Shown here: positions 52,132 to 60,957 of the stretch, piece after piece
Position numbering within the stretch: the first letter of the stretch is position 1
Layout: every line of letters begins with the position of its first letter
NCBI RefSeq assembly: GCF_965263005.1
Contig: NZ_OZ253579.1
Location: forward strand, 1,674,001 to 1,738,000
Origin: Rariloculus sp965263005
Lineage (GTDB): Bacteria; Pseudomonadota; Gammaproteobacteria; Steroidobacterales; Rariloculaceae
Direction: 5' to 3'
Length of the DNA stretch: 64,000 nucleotides
The notes under the pieces: model-generated
What the model was told of the DNA's origin: nothing
What the model saw: the letters and a program-made list of their open reading frames with translations, nothing else
The model's database searches: none
Translations under genes and position numbers: made by a program

Positions 52132-52780
52132 TCGCGGCTTCCTCCGACGCGGCGCGCGACGCGCGGGCGAAAAGCTCCACCTTGCTGCTTTCGAAGAACG
52201 CAAGCGCGTTGCCTACTCCTCCGACGACGGCTCGTGCAGTCACCGTCGCACCCGTAATCGAATCGAAGCTGCCGCCGTCGTCGTCGACAGCCCATTGCGA
52301 TGCTTCCGGCGACACTAGGCTCTTGCCGTCGAACTGCAGGATCCAGTCGGACTTGTCCGCTTCGATCACATCGCCGAGTCCCGGAGTTTCGCGGTGGTCG
52401 ACGACCCGAATTCCGCTCACGATGCCATCCGCCGAGACGCCGATCAGCAAATGGATCGGCGCGTGGTAGCCGTCGGGCGCGACGGCCGAGAAAACCGCGG
52501 CGCGCGGACGGCCTTCGTCGCGGACTACAAATACCTCGACCGGATCGTCGGTGCCCAGTAGCTCGGGATCGCTGGCCTCGATACGGGTGGGATTGAGCGC
52601 GAGCCCGTCGCCGGCCGGATCCAGCACGTCCCGCAGGCTTTGCAGCAAGCGCGCCTGCCGGTTGGCCGTGATGCGGTCCTTGCTGAACTCGTAGGTTCCC
52701 GTGACGAGCGCCGCCGCGCCGCCGGCGATCAAGCCGACGAGAAGCAATGTACGCAGTGCCTTGCCTTCAGTTGCGGCCAT
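52124..52780 (-). CDS. rnfG: Electron transport complex subunit RnfG (FMN-binding)
   Basis: The 218-residue protein starts at ATG 52780, overlapping the rnfD end by 14 bases. A single N-terminal helix (ALRTLLLVGLIAGGAAALVT) anchors a periplasmic FMN-binding domain. The covalent FMN site is the threonine in DSITGATVTARAVVGGV. HRETPGLGDVIEADKSDWIL is also typical of RnfG/NqrC. Confidence 0.95.
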   Translation of the reverse strand: MAATEGKALRTLLLVGLIAGGAAALVTGTYEFSKDRITANRQARLLQSLRDVLDPAGDGLALNPTRIEASDPELLGTDDPVEVFVVRDEGRPRAAVFSAVAPDGYHAPIHLLIGVSADGIVSGIRVVDHRETPGLGDVIEADKSDWILQFDGKSLVSPEASQWAVDDDGGSFDSITGATVTARAVVGGVGNALAFFESSKVELFARASRAASEEAANE

Positions 52781-53801
52781 AAATACGCGGCCTCGTATAG
52801 CGGTCAATGAGCGGTACCGCTGAGTTCATCAGCAGCACGGAGAAAGCCATGCCGTCCGGGTATCCGCCCCAGGTCCGGATACAGTATGTCAAAAGGCCGA
52901 TGCCGGCACCGAAAATGAGCCGGCCCCGCGCGCTCTCGGCCGCCGAAACGGGGTCCGTCGCGATAAAGAACGCGCCGAGCAGGGTCGCCCCGCTGAACAG
53001 GTGGAAACCCGGGGTAGCGAAGCTGTCGGCATCGAGCAGATACAGCAGCGTCGCCGGTACCAGCAGACCCGCGAGCAGCATGATCGGAATGTGCCAACGG
53101 ATCGTGCCCGTATATAGAAGATACAGCCCGCCGATGGCGATGAAGCTGTTGATCCACTCCCAGCCGCGTCCGGCCAGCCCCCCGAACAGCGAACTGGCCC
53201 TGACTTCGGAAAACGTCTGTGCCGAGCGCAGACCCTCCCTGACGAGATCCAGAGGAGTCGCCCGCGTCAATGCGTCAACCGTAAGATCGCCGGGGAGGGC
53301 GCCCGTCAGACTGTAGATCAGATGCGGCAGGAAACCGAGATGCCGATAGTCGAGATCGCCCATCCGCGGCGGTATCCATTGCGTGAGTTCCACCGGAAAC
53401 GACACGAGCAGGATCACGTAGCCGACCATGGCCGGATTGAACAGGTTTCGCCCCAGTCCGCCGTAGAGATGCTTGGCGAGCACAATGGCACACGCGGCGC
53501 CGAAGGCGGGAATCCACCAGGGCGCGAGCGGAGGAATGGCGAACGACAATAGCGCCGCGGTCACGAGTGCGCTGCCGTCGCTGAGCGGCTCGCGCGTCGG
53601 TCGCCGCCTGAGCTTGAGCACCGTGGCTTCGGCCACGAGCGCGGTGGCCGCGGCGACGAAGAAGTTGATCGCGAACCCGGAGCCGAAGAACCAGACATGC
53701 GCGATCGCCGCCGGTGTCAGCGCATAGAGCACGCGGCGCATCGTCAGCGAAACACTCGCTATCGGGGCCGTATGAGGGCCGGGCGCAACCCCGAATCTCA
53801 T
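52767..53801 (-). CDS. rnfD: Electron transport complex subunit RnfD
   Basis: The 344-residue membrane protein has about ten helices with KHLYGGLGRNLFNPAMVGYV, the probable covalent FMN threonine site in DALTRATPLDLVREG, and GAFFIATDPVSAAESARGRL. The end SVLLMNSAVPLIDRYTRPR is conserved. It lies five bases after the rnfC stop. Confidence 0.95.
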   Translation of the reverse strand: MRFGVAPGPHTAPIASVSLTMRRVLYALTPAAIAHVWFFGSGFAINFFVAAATALVAEATVLKLRRRPTREPLSDGSALVTAALLSFAIPPLAPWWIPAFGAACAIVLAKHLYGGLGRNLFNPAMVGYVILLVSFPVELTQWIPPRMGDLDYRHLGFLPHLIYSLTGALPGDLTVDALTRATPLDLVREGLRSAQTFSEVRASSLFGGLAGRGWEWINSFIAIGGLYLLYTGTIRWHIPIMLLAGLLVPATLLYLLDADSFATPGFHLFSGATLLGAFFIATDPVSAAESARGRLIFGAGIGLLTYCIRTWGGYPDGMAFSVLLMNSAVPLIDRYTRPRIYGRN

Positions 53802-53805
53802 CGGT

Positions 53806-55338
53806 TCACTCCGGATCCCGGTCGTGGCTGCGGCGCTGACGCGCCCGCTTGATAGCGGCCTCGATCGCCCGCTGCCTGGCGGCTTCGTCCGTCTCGACTT
53901 CGTGCTTGAGATTATCCTGCAGAGCCTTGCCGCGCCGGGCGTTCATGCGCTGCCGTTCCTCGTGGCGCTGAAATCGCTGCTGAGTTTCGGCACTGAACAC
54001 GTGTTGCCGCTGGTGCCGCAGATGAGCGTATTTCGCACTTCGGAACACTTCTGTCAGCGGGATGTGGCTCGGGCAGATGACGTCGCAGCAGCCGCATTCG
54101 ATGCAGTCGGTCAGGCCCAGGTCGTCGAGCATCGCGTGGTCGTCGGTTCGGGCTGCCCGCAACAGCTCCTGGGGCAGGAGCCTGGCCGGGCAAACCGTTC
54201 CACAGTTGCCGCAACGGATGCAGTAGCGTTCGCTGAAGTCCTGGCGGACCTCGTTCCGAATTGCCGCGATTATGCAATTGCTGCCTTTCGTGATCGGCAG
54301 ATCATCGTTCGGCAGCGCATAGCCCATCATGCTCCCGCCGAGGATCAGCCGGTCGACCTCCCCGCGATAGCCGCCGCAGAACTCCATGAGCTCGCCGATC
54401 GGTGTGCCGATCGGCGTATCGACGTTTTGCGGCCTGGCGATGCCGTCGCCGGTCACCGTCACGATACGGCTCAACAGTGGCTGCCCCGCGCGAACGAGAC
54501 GATGCAGCGCGAATGCCGTGCCGACGTTCTGGCAGATATAGCCGATTTCGCTCGGATAGTGCGTGCTCGGTACCTCTTCGCCCGTCAGCATCTCGACGAG
54601 CTGTCGCTCTCCACCGGTCGGGTAGACTGTCGGGATGTCGGCGAGTTTCAGCGATGCGTCGCCCCTTGCGCGCCCGGCCTCGAGCATCGCTTCGATGGCC
54701 TGAGGCTTGTCGCGCTCGATCGCGACGATGCATTCCGGCGCGGACAACAGGTCGCGCATGATCAGCGCGCCGTCGATGATCTGTGCCGCCGCTTCTCGCA
54801 TGAGCATGTCGTCGCAGCTTATGTACGGCTCACACTCGACGCCGTTGATGATCAGCGCTTTGAAGGCAGTGTGCGGTGCCAGCTTTTCCGCGGTCGGAAA
54901 AACTCCGCCGCCGAGACCGACGATACCGCCGTCGCGAATGCGCTCGAGCCGCTTTGCAGGTTCCGTCGGCCACGTCTCACCGTTCTCGGCCGGCAGCGCC
55001 TCGTCCTCGCCGTCAGGCTCTATGACGATGCATCTTGAGCGATGGATTGCGTGCACGGACGGCACGAGCCGGTCCTCGATCGCCCGGACATGTCCCGAAG
55101 TCGATGCGTGCACGGCCGCTGACCGAAGCGCGTCGGCGCGTGCAACGACCTGACCCTTGAGCACTCTGTCGCCGCGTTGGACGACGGGAATGACGCTGGA
55201 TCCCTGATGCTGCTGCAGCGCGAGAACGAGCTCGCGCGGTACGAAACCGCGCGCTATCGGGTGCGCGGTAGACGCGATTTTGTTGGCTGGCAGCCTGATG
55301 CCGCCCGTCGGCCTGCGGTCCGCAGTGTACTCAAGCAT
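53806..55338 (-). CDS. rnfC: Electron transport complex subunit RnfC
   Basis: The 510-residue peripheral subunit binds NADH and FMN. The NADH-binding-type segments are GIVGLGGGVFPTAEKLAPHT and IINGVECEPYISCDDMLMRE. Two 4Fe-4S clusters are bound by CIRCGNCGTVCPARLLP and CIECGCCDVICPSHIPLTE. The C-terminal basic coiled tail is short; E. coli RnfC has about 740 residues owing to a long tail. The start overlaps the rnfB end by eight bases. Confidence 0.96.
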   Translation of the reverse strand: MLEYTADRRPTGGIRLPANKIASTAHPIARGFVPRELVLALQQHQGSSVIPVVQRGDRVLKGQVVARADALRSAAVHASTSGHVRAIEDRLVPSVHAIHRSRCIVIEPDGEDEALPAENGETWPTEPAKRLERIRDGGIVGLGGGVFPTAEKLAPHTAFKALIINGVECEPYISCDDMLMREAAAQIIDGALIMRDLLSAPECIVAIERDKPQAIEAMLEAGRARGDASLKLADIPTVYPTGGERQLVEMLTGEEVPSTHYPSEIGYICQNVGTAFALHRLVRAGQPLLSRIVTVTGDGIARPQNVDTPIGTPIGELMEFCGGYRGEVDRLILGGSMMGYALPNDDLPITKGSNCIIAAIRNEVRQDFSERYCIRCGNCGTVCPARLLPQELLRAARTDDHAMLDDLGLTDCIECGCCDVICPSHIPLTEVFRSAKYAHLRHQRQHVFSAETQQRFQRHEERQRMNARRGKALQDNLKHEVETDEAARQRAIEAAIKRARQRRSHDRDPE

Positions 55339-55828
55339 TGCGCGGGACGAGATCGATACAGTCTACGGGACACGGTGCAAGGCAGAGTTCGCAGCCCGTG
55401 CAATGCGCCTCAATGACTGCATGCATGGTCTGGTGCACTCCGACGATGGCGTCCACCGGGCACACCGGTACACAGCGATTGCAGCCAATGCAGTCCTGCT
55501 CGTCGATGCGCGCTACCCGATCCATGCTCGCGCTGCCAAGCGAGGTATCGAGCGCAGCGATATCCCTGCCGAGCAGATCGGCCAGACGCCGGATCGTTTC
55601 GTCGCCGCCCGGCGGGCAGCGATTGATATCGGCGTCGCCGGCGGCGATCGCTTGCGCGTACGGCCGGCAGCCCGGGTAGCCGCACTGGGCACACTGGATA
55701 TGCGGCAGCAGCGACTCGATTTGCTCCGCGACCGAGTCCTCGCCTGCCGGCAGCAGACGGTCGGTCAACACGAGCACGGCACAAAGCCCCAGAGCCAGTC
55801 CGGCGAGAACGAGGGTTCCTGTGAGCAT
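55331..55828 (-). CDS. rnfB: Electron transport complex subunit RnfB
   Basis: The 165-residue subunit starts at ATG 55828, sharing a base with the rnfA stop. An N-terminal helix (LTGTLVLAGLALGLCAVLVL) is followed by a 4Fe-4S domain (CAQCGYPGCRPYAQAI, CPPGG). Two ferredoxin-type clusters follow (CIGCNRCVPVCPVDAI, CTGCELCLAPCPVDC). It is the electron entry or exit point for ferredoxin. Confidence 0.96.
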   Translation of the reverse strand: MLTGTLVLAGLALGLCAVLVLTDRLLPAGEDSVAEQIESLLPHIQCAQCGYPGCRPYAQAIAAGDADINRCPPGGDETIRRLADLLGRDIAALDTSLGSASMDRVARIDEQDCIGCNRCVPVCPVDAIVGVHQTMHAVIEAHCTGCELCLAPCPVDCIDLVPRNA

Positions 55829-56409
55829 CAGAGCCTGACGAATCCGGTAAATCCGAGAAAGGCAAGCGACATGATACCGGCCGTGATGAACGCAATCGCA
55901 TGTCCCTGGAAGGGCTTCGGTATATCGGCCCCCTCGACGCGCTCCCGCAATCCTGCAAGCAGAGCCAAAACGAGACCGAATCCGACGGCCGCGCCCGCGC
56001 CATAGAACAACGCCGCGATCAGGCTCCGGCTCGCCGTTGAATTGAGCAGCGCAACGCCGAGCACGGCGCAGTTGCTCGCGATCAGCGGAATGTAGAGGCC
56101 GAGCACCCGGTGCAGCAACGGTGACAGCTTGCGCGTCATTTGCTCGGTAAGCTGCACGGCCGCGCCGATGACGAGAATGAACGAGAGCAAGCGCAGATAC
56201 TCGAGGTTGAACGGAATCAGCAGGAGCCTGTCCACGAGGTAACTGATGCCGGACGCGGTCGTCAGCACGAGCCCGGTTGCGAGACCCATGCCGAGCGCGC
56301 CCTCCACCCGGCGGGACGCGCCCATGAAAGGGCAAAGTCCAAGGAACTGAACGAGCACGAAATTATTGACGAGCGCGGCGCCGACGATGATCAGCATCAA
56401 CTCGGCCAT
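55828..56409 (-). CDS. rnfA: Electron transport complex subunit RnfA
   Basis: The 193-residue inner-membrane protein has six helices with ALVNNFVLVQFLGLCPFMGA, LGLYIPLIASNCAVLGVALL and the C-terminus AFLGFTGFVRL. It is homologous to NqrE. It is the first gene of the rnfABCDGE-nth run, two bases after the metG stop. Confidence 0.96.
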   Translation of the reverse strand: MAELMLIIVGAALVNNFVLVQFLGLCPFMGASRRVEGALGMGLATGLVLTTASGISYLVDRLLLIPFNLEYLRLLSFILVIGAAVQLTEQMTRKLSPLLHRVLGLYIPLIASNCAVLGVALLNSTASRSLIAALFYGAGAAVGFGLVLALLAGLRERVEGADIPKPFQGHAIAFITAGIMSLAFLGFTGFVRL

Positions 56410-56411
56410 GA

Positions 56412-58520
56412 TCAGCTCACAGGCATTCCGGGCTGCGCGCCGTCATCCGGGCTCAGCAGGAAAATGTTCTTGCCCCCGGGACCCGCAGCCAGCAGCATGC
56501 CCTCGGACGTGCCAAAGCGCATCTTGCGCGGCTTGAGGTTCGCGACGACGATGACCAGCTTCCCGCGCAGCGACGCAGGGTCGTACGCGCTGCGGATACC
56601 GGCGAAAACAGTCCGTTGCGAGTCGCCGAGGTCGAGCCTGATCCTGAGAAGCTTGTCTGCACCTTCGACAAAGCCGGCTTCCACGATTCGCGCCACGCGC
56701 AGATCGATCTTGGAGAAATGCTCGATATCGATTTCATCGGCCTGATCGGCCTGATCGGTTTGCTCTGCCTGGCCGGTTTGCTCGGCCTGGCTGCCCTGAT
56801 CGGCCTCGCCCCCGTCGTCGGTCGCAGCAGTCTGGCTGGTCGGTCCCGTTTGACCGGTTCGGCTTTCCGCGGCCGCCGCTTCCTTTCTGGCTTCGGCCGT
56901 AATGGCCTGCACGGCGTCGGGTTCGACTCTGTTGAGGAGCGTCTTGAACCGCTCTATGCGATGTCCGAGCAAAGGTCGCTTCACGTCGTCCCAGTTCATG
57001 TCGGGACAGGCAAGAAATTGCTCCGCGCGGCCGGCGACGGCCGGGATTGCTGGTTTGAGCAGCACGATCAGCGTGCGAAAGAGGTTCAGGCCCTGTGAGC
57101 ACACGGCAACGACGCTGTCGCGTTGACCGTCCTCTTTAGCCTGGAGCCAGGGCTTTTGCTCGTCGATATACCGGTTGGCCCGGTCGGCCAGCGCCATGAT
57201 CTTGCGTACGGCGGCCGCAAAATTTCGCGCCTCGTAGTCAGCCGCGACAAGGTCCGCCGCCGCGGCAAACTCCTCGAACAGCGCCTCGTCGGGAAGCTGC
57301 TCAGCGAGCTGCCCGCCGTTGAGGCGATGGATAAAGCCGGCGCAGCGGCTCGCGATATTGACGAGTTTGCCGACGAGGTCGGAATTTACCTTGGCGATGA
57401 AATCGGAGAAGTTCAGGTCGATATCTTCTGCGCGCGGCCCGAGCTTCGACGCGTAGTAGTAGCGAAGGTAGTCAGGGTCGAGGTGCCTGGCGAAGGTCGA
57501 GGCCATGATGAACGTGCCGCGGCGCTTCGACATCTTCTCGCCGTTGACGGTCAGGAAGCCGTGCACGAATATGCCGGATGGTTTCCTGTAGCCGGCGCCG
57601 CTCAGCACGGCCGGCCAGAACAAGGTGTGGAAGTACACGATGTCCTTGCCGATGAAGTGATAGAGCTCGGCGTCGCTATCGGCGCCCCAAAAAGCATCGA
57701 AATCAAGACCCGTGTTCCTGCAGAGGTTCAAAAAGCTCGCCATGTAGCCGATCGGCGCGTCGAACCACACGTAGAAGTACTTGCCGGGTTCACCGGGAAT
57801 CGCAAAGCCGAAATAGGGCGGTTCCCGCGAGATGTCCCAGTCCAGCAATCCGGCTCCGAACCATTGTTCGAGCTTGCGCGCCATGGCGGCGTCGACATGC
57901 TCGGGTACCCAGGATTTCAGCTCCGCCTCGAAATCACCGAGGCGGAAGAACAGATGCTCGGACTCGCGCACGGTCGGCACCGTGCCGGACACGACCGATA
58001 CCGGGTCGATGAGCTCCAGCGGCGAGTAGGTCGCGGAACAGTTTTCGCAGTTGTCGCCGTACTGGTCCGGTGTCCCGCAGCCGGGACAGGTTCCGCGCAC
58101 GTAGCGGTCAGGCAGAAACATGTTCTTGTGCTCGTCGTATGCCTGGCGGATCACCTTTCTGCCGATGTGCCCGGCCTCGACGAGGTTCCGGTACACGAGG
58201 CCCGTGAGTTCCTCGTTCTCGGCGGCGTGCGTAGTCAGGTAATTGTCCACGCTGATGCGGAACGTCTCGAAGTCGCGTTGGTGCTCGTTGGCGACCCGCG
58301 CGATGAGTTCCACGGGCGCAACCCCTTCTTGCTCTGCGCGCAGCATCGTCGGTGTGCCGTGCGCGTCGCTCGCGCACACATAGGTGCATTCGTGGCCGCG
58401 CATCCGCTGGAACCGCACCCAGACGTCCGTTTGGACGTACTCCACGAGGTGGCCGAGATGCAGCGAGTTATTCGCGTACGGCAGCGCGCTGGTTACGAGG
58501 ATTGTTCGCTTTGCGGTCAT
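56412..58520 (-). CDS. metG: Methionyl-tRNA synthetase
   Basis: The 702-residue class I synthetase has the HIGH-type motif PYANNSLHLGHLVEYVQTDV. A zinc knuckle carries CPGCGTPDQYGDNCENC, and the KMSKS motif is GEKMSKRRGTFIMA. The C-terminal tRNA-binding domain (EMAP/Trbp111-like) starts at IEHFSKIDLRVARIVEAGF. Between catalytic and C-terminal parts is a low-complexity Gln/Glu/Ala/Thr/Asp linker with repeated QAEQT and QADQAD units. rnfA follows two bases after the stop. Confidence 0.97.
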   Translation of the reverse strand: MTAKRTILVTSALPYANNSLHLGHLVEYVQTDVWVRFQRMRGHECTYVCASDAHGTPTMLRAEQEGVAPVELIARVANEHQRDFETFRISVDNYLTTHAAENEELTGLVYRNLVEAGHIGRKVIRQAYDEHKNMFLPDRYVRGTCPGCGTPDQYGDNCENCSATYSPLELIDPVSVVSGTVPTVRESEHLFFRLGDFEAELKSWVPEHVDAAMARKLEQWFGAGLLDWDISREPPYFGFAIPGEPGKYFYVWFDAPIGYMASFLNLCRNTGLDFDAFWGADSDAELYHFIGKDIVYFHTLFWPAVLSGAGYRKPSGIFVHGFLTVNGEKMSKRRGTFIMASTFARHLDPDYLRYYYASKLGPRAEDIDLNFSDFIAKVNSDLVGKLVNIASRCAGFIHRLNGGQLAEQLPDEALFEEFAAAADLVAADYEARNFAAAVRKIMALADRANRYIDEQKPWLQAKEDGQRDSVVAVCSQGLNLFRTLIVLLKPAIPAVAGRAEQFLACPDMNWDDVKRPLLGHRIERFKTLLNRVEPDAVQAITAEARKEAAAAESRTGQTGPTSQTAATDDGGEADQGSQAEQTGQAEQTDQADQADEIDIEHFSKIDLRVARIVEAGFVEGADKLLRIRLDLGDSQRTVFAGIRSAYDPASLRGKLVIVVANLKPRKMRFGTSEGMLLAAGPGGKNIFLLSPDDGAQPGMPVS
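56735..56815 (-). repeat. Degenerate short tandem repeat in the metG linker
   Basis: The coding strand repeats a roughly 9-12 base unit that translates as QAEQTGQAEQTDQADQAD. It lies in a disordered linker, so copy number is probably free to vary without harming the enzyme. Confidence 0.6.
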
Positions 58521-58685
58521 TGACGGTGGGGACGGGTGAATTTCGGAAGCCGGGCATTATGCCATGTCCTTGAGTCCGTGCGGCCCGCTCTGGCGACAAA
58601 CGCCGGTGGGATATGCCGGCCGGCCGGCCCGGAGTCGTGTTTGCATTGGGTTACAATCGCGTCTCCCGAATTTGGGGCGTAAGCA

Positions 58686-59780
58686 ATGACCGACGCCGAA
58701 AACCAGCAACTCGAGGCTCATCTCGCACAATTCGTGCTGCCGCAGACGGAACGGCCGCTCGGCCAGGGCGGCGCCGCGTATTCGGTCAATTCCGATGGCG
58801 ACCGGTTCGGAGTCGACATGACTTGCGGTTTCCCGCTCGAACGCAGCGGCAACGCCGTTGTCGCGGCACTCCAGGCACATTGCCGGCCGTTGAGGTTCGC
58901 GGACAGGATCAAATTCTCGCTCAAGTGGTCAGTCGACACCCATGCCGTTCAGCAGGGCCTGAAGCCGCTGCCCGGTGTCAGCAACCTGATCGCCGTTGCA
59001 TCGGGCAAGGGCGGAGTCGGCAAATCGACCGTCGCAACGAACCTGGCGCTCGCGCTCAGGCTCGAGGGCGCGCGGGTCGGCATCCTCGACGCCGACATCT
59101 ACGGGCCGAGCCAGCCAAGGATTCTCGGGCTCGGCGGTCAGCGTCCGCAGAGCGCGGACGGCAAGACACTCGAGCCGCTGCTCGCGCACGGCCTCAAAGC
59201 CATGTCGATCGGCTTCCTCGTCTCCGATGAGCAGCCCATGGCGTGGCGCGGGCCCATGGTCACCTCGGCGCTGAATCAGCTCCTTACGCAGACCAACTGG
59301 GGCGAGCTCGATTATCTCTTCATCGATATGCCGCCCGGCACGGGAGATATCCAGTTGACTTTGGCCCAGCGCGTGCCCGTCAGCGGCGCCGTCATCGTGA
59401 CGACGCCGCAGGACATCGCGCTCGCCGACGCGCGCAAGGGGCTCGAAATGTTTAACAAGGTCAACGTGCCTGTGCTCGGTGTCGTCGAGAACATGAGCGT
59501 TCATACCTGCTCGAACTGCGGCCACGAGGAGTCGATTTTCGGGACAGACGGCGGCGCGAAGCTAAGCGGCGACTACGGTCTTCCGCTGTTGGGCGCCCTG
59601 CCGCTCAGGAAGGACATCGGCGAGCATACCGATGGCGGTACCCCGACCGTCGTAGTCGATCCCGAGAGCGCCATTGCCGCCCGCTTCATCGAAGTGGCCT
59701 TGCGCGCAGCGGGGGAACTCGCGGCGGCCTCGAAGGATTACAGCCGGCTCTTTCCCAAGATCACCATCGAGGGCAATTGA
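58686..59780 (+). CDS. apbC: Iron-sulfur cluster carrier protein Mrp/ApbC
   Basis: The 364-residue P-loop protein binds and delivers 4Fe-4S clusters. An N-terminal MIP18-like domain precedes the deviant Walker A IAVASGKGGVGKSTVATNLA. Other motifs are GILDADIYGPSQPRILGL and LFIDMPPGTGDIQLTLAQRV. The cluster-binding CxxC is in HTCSNCGHEE. It is divergent from metG, and dcd overlaps its stop, the usual gammaproteobacterial order. Confidence 0.96.
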   Translation: MTDAENQQLEAHLAQFVLPQTERPLGQGGAAYSVNSDGDRFGVDMTCGFPLERSGNAVVAALQAHCRPLRFADRIKFSLKWSVDTHAVQQGLKPLPGVSNLIAVASGKGGVGKSTVATNLALALRLEGARVGILDADIYGPSQPRILGLGGQRPQSADGKTLEPLLAHGLKAMSIGFLVSDEQPMAWRGPMVTSALNQLLTQTNWGELDYLFIDMPPGTGDIQLTLAQRVPVSGAVIVTTPQDIALADARKGLEMFNKVNVPVLGVVENMSVHTCSNCGHEESIFGTDGGAKLSGDYGLPLLGALPLRKDIGEHTDGGTPTVVVDPESAIAARFIEVALRAAGELAAASKDYSRLFPKITIEGN

Positions 59781-60346
59781 TGACGATCAGGTCCGACAGA
59801 TGGATCCGGCGCATGGCGGCCGGACACGCAATGATCGAGCCTTTCGAACCATTCCAGATACGCCAGTCCGACGACCGCCGGATCATCTCTTACGGCACTT
59901 CGAGCTACGGCTACGACGTGCGTTGCGCACCCGAGTTCAAGGTGTTCACGAACATCAATTCCGCAGTCGTCGACCCGAAGATTTTCGACGAGTCGAGCTT
60001 CGTCGAGTTGGGCGGCGACGTCTGCATCATTCCGCCGAACTCGTTCGCGCTCGCGCGGACGGTCGAGTATTTTCGGATTCCCCGTAACGTGCTGACGATC
60101 TGCCTCGGCAAGTCCACGTACGCCCGCTGCGGGATCATCGTCAACGTGACTCCGCTCGAGCCCGAGTGGGAAGGGCATGTGACGCTCGAGTTCTCGAACA
60201 CGACGCCCTTGCCTGCGAAGATCTACGCCAACGAAGGCGTCGCACAGATGATCTTCTTCGAATCTGACGACGTTTGCGAGGTCAGCTACGCCGACCGCGA
60301 CGGCAAATACCAGGGGCAGCGCGGCGTCACTCTCCCCAGGACCTGA
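59780..60346 (+). CDS. dcd: dCTP deaminase
   Basis: The 188-residue enzyme converts dCTP to dUTP for thymidylate synthesis. ATG 59780 overlaps the apbC stop (TGATG). Motifs are ISYGTSSYGYDVRCAPEFKV, CLGKSTYARCGIIVNVTPLE and EGHVTLEFSNTTPLPAKIYA with the catalytic glutamate. Length matches E. coli Dcd (193). Confidence 0.96.
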   Translation: MTIRSDRWIRRMAAGHAMIEPFEPFQIRQSDDRRIISYGTSSYGYDVRCAPEFKVFTNINSAVVDPKIFDESSFVELGGDVCIIPPNSFALARTVEYFRIPRNVLTICLGKSTYARCGIIVNVTPLEPEWEGHVTLEFSNTTPLPAKIYANEGVAQMIFFESDDVCEVSYADRDGKYQGQRGVTLPRT

Positions 60347-60374
60347 GCCGCTTTTCTCACCAGTCTTCTTCGTA

Positions 60375-60390
60375 CCCTGGGTCCGACAAC
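60375..60390 (+). repeat. Left copy of a 16-base direct repeat
   Basis: CCCTGGGTCCGACAAC occurs here and again at 61707-61722 in the same orientation. The pair bounds about 1.3 kb that contains the gene fragment and the exported unknown gene, in an AT-richer setting. Confidence 0.65.
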
Positions 60391-60532
60391 TCAGACACAT
60401 TCGTAAGATATTGATATGTATTAATATTGTATCCTTAGTTAGTCCTGATTGCTGTCTACGTGCAGCCATCCGTAATCAAACCGAATGTGGTTTCATTCGA
60501 CTTCGATCGTAGTAGCAGGGCGCTATTTCGTT

Positions 60533-60602
60533 GTTACCGTTCGCTGGTGCCGTAATGGCGTAACCGTTCCGTCAGCGAGGGGTTTTACGGTAACCGTTCG
60601 CT
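60533..60602 (+). repeat. Three short direct repeats related to GTAACCGTTCGCT
   Basis: Similar 12-14 base units lie at 60533-60545, 60560-60571 and 60589-60602, spaced 27 and 29 bases apart. They stand just ahead of the gene fragment and could be protein-binding sites, recombination relics or chance in repetitive spacer DNA. Confidence 0.45.
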
Positions 60603-60612
60603 TAGCAGCGTT

Positions 60613-60957
60613 GTGGTCGATGGTACCGATATCATCGTGAGCAAAAACGCAGAGCTTGGCTGTTCGTATCCGTCATTCTGGAGAGCGCTCACCGGTTGTA
60701 GCGACTCCGCACCCTATGAAGGAGGTGCTTCGGGCGGGGTCGTCCCGCAGTCGATGGCCGACGCCTTGCACGCCATCATCGAAGCCGACCGTACGGTGTA
60801 TTCCGGGCGGGTCGTCAATCGCCTTCAGGACGAGGAGCAAGTCACTCTTGCGAGCGAACCTGGGGAGGATGACCGGGCCTTGCCCCTGCCTGCGCAGATG
60901 TTCCGCATGGGCGCGGAACTGGCTGCGGAAATGACCGATGAAAACGCTACGCGTTAC
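60613..60957 (+). pseudogene. Gene fragment, possibly Tll0287/DUF3365-like
   Basis: A frame from GTG 60613 reads SKNAELGCSYPSFWRALTG, GGVVPQSMADALHAIIEADR, TVYSGRVVNRLQDEEQVTLA and RALPLPAQMFRMGAELAAEM. This looks like a conserved protein interior rather than random sequence and loosely recalls Tll0287-like (DUF3365) haem-sensor domains; I am not certain of that. It lacks a plausible N-terminus. After about 60957 it runs into the antisense of the next gene, where the text becomes arginine-rich nonsense. It is most likely a truncated remnant. Confidence 0.4.

Noticed and set aside
53824..55038. A 404-codon plus-strand frame opposite rnfC
   Set aside because: rnfC has all its cluster motifs on the minus strand, and the opposite frame matches nothing.
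57123..58523. A 466-codon plus-strand frame opposite metG
   Set aside because: It is the antisense of metG; its translation is rich in the Val/Arg/Glu pattern typical of such shadows and shows no family motif.
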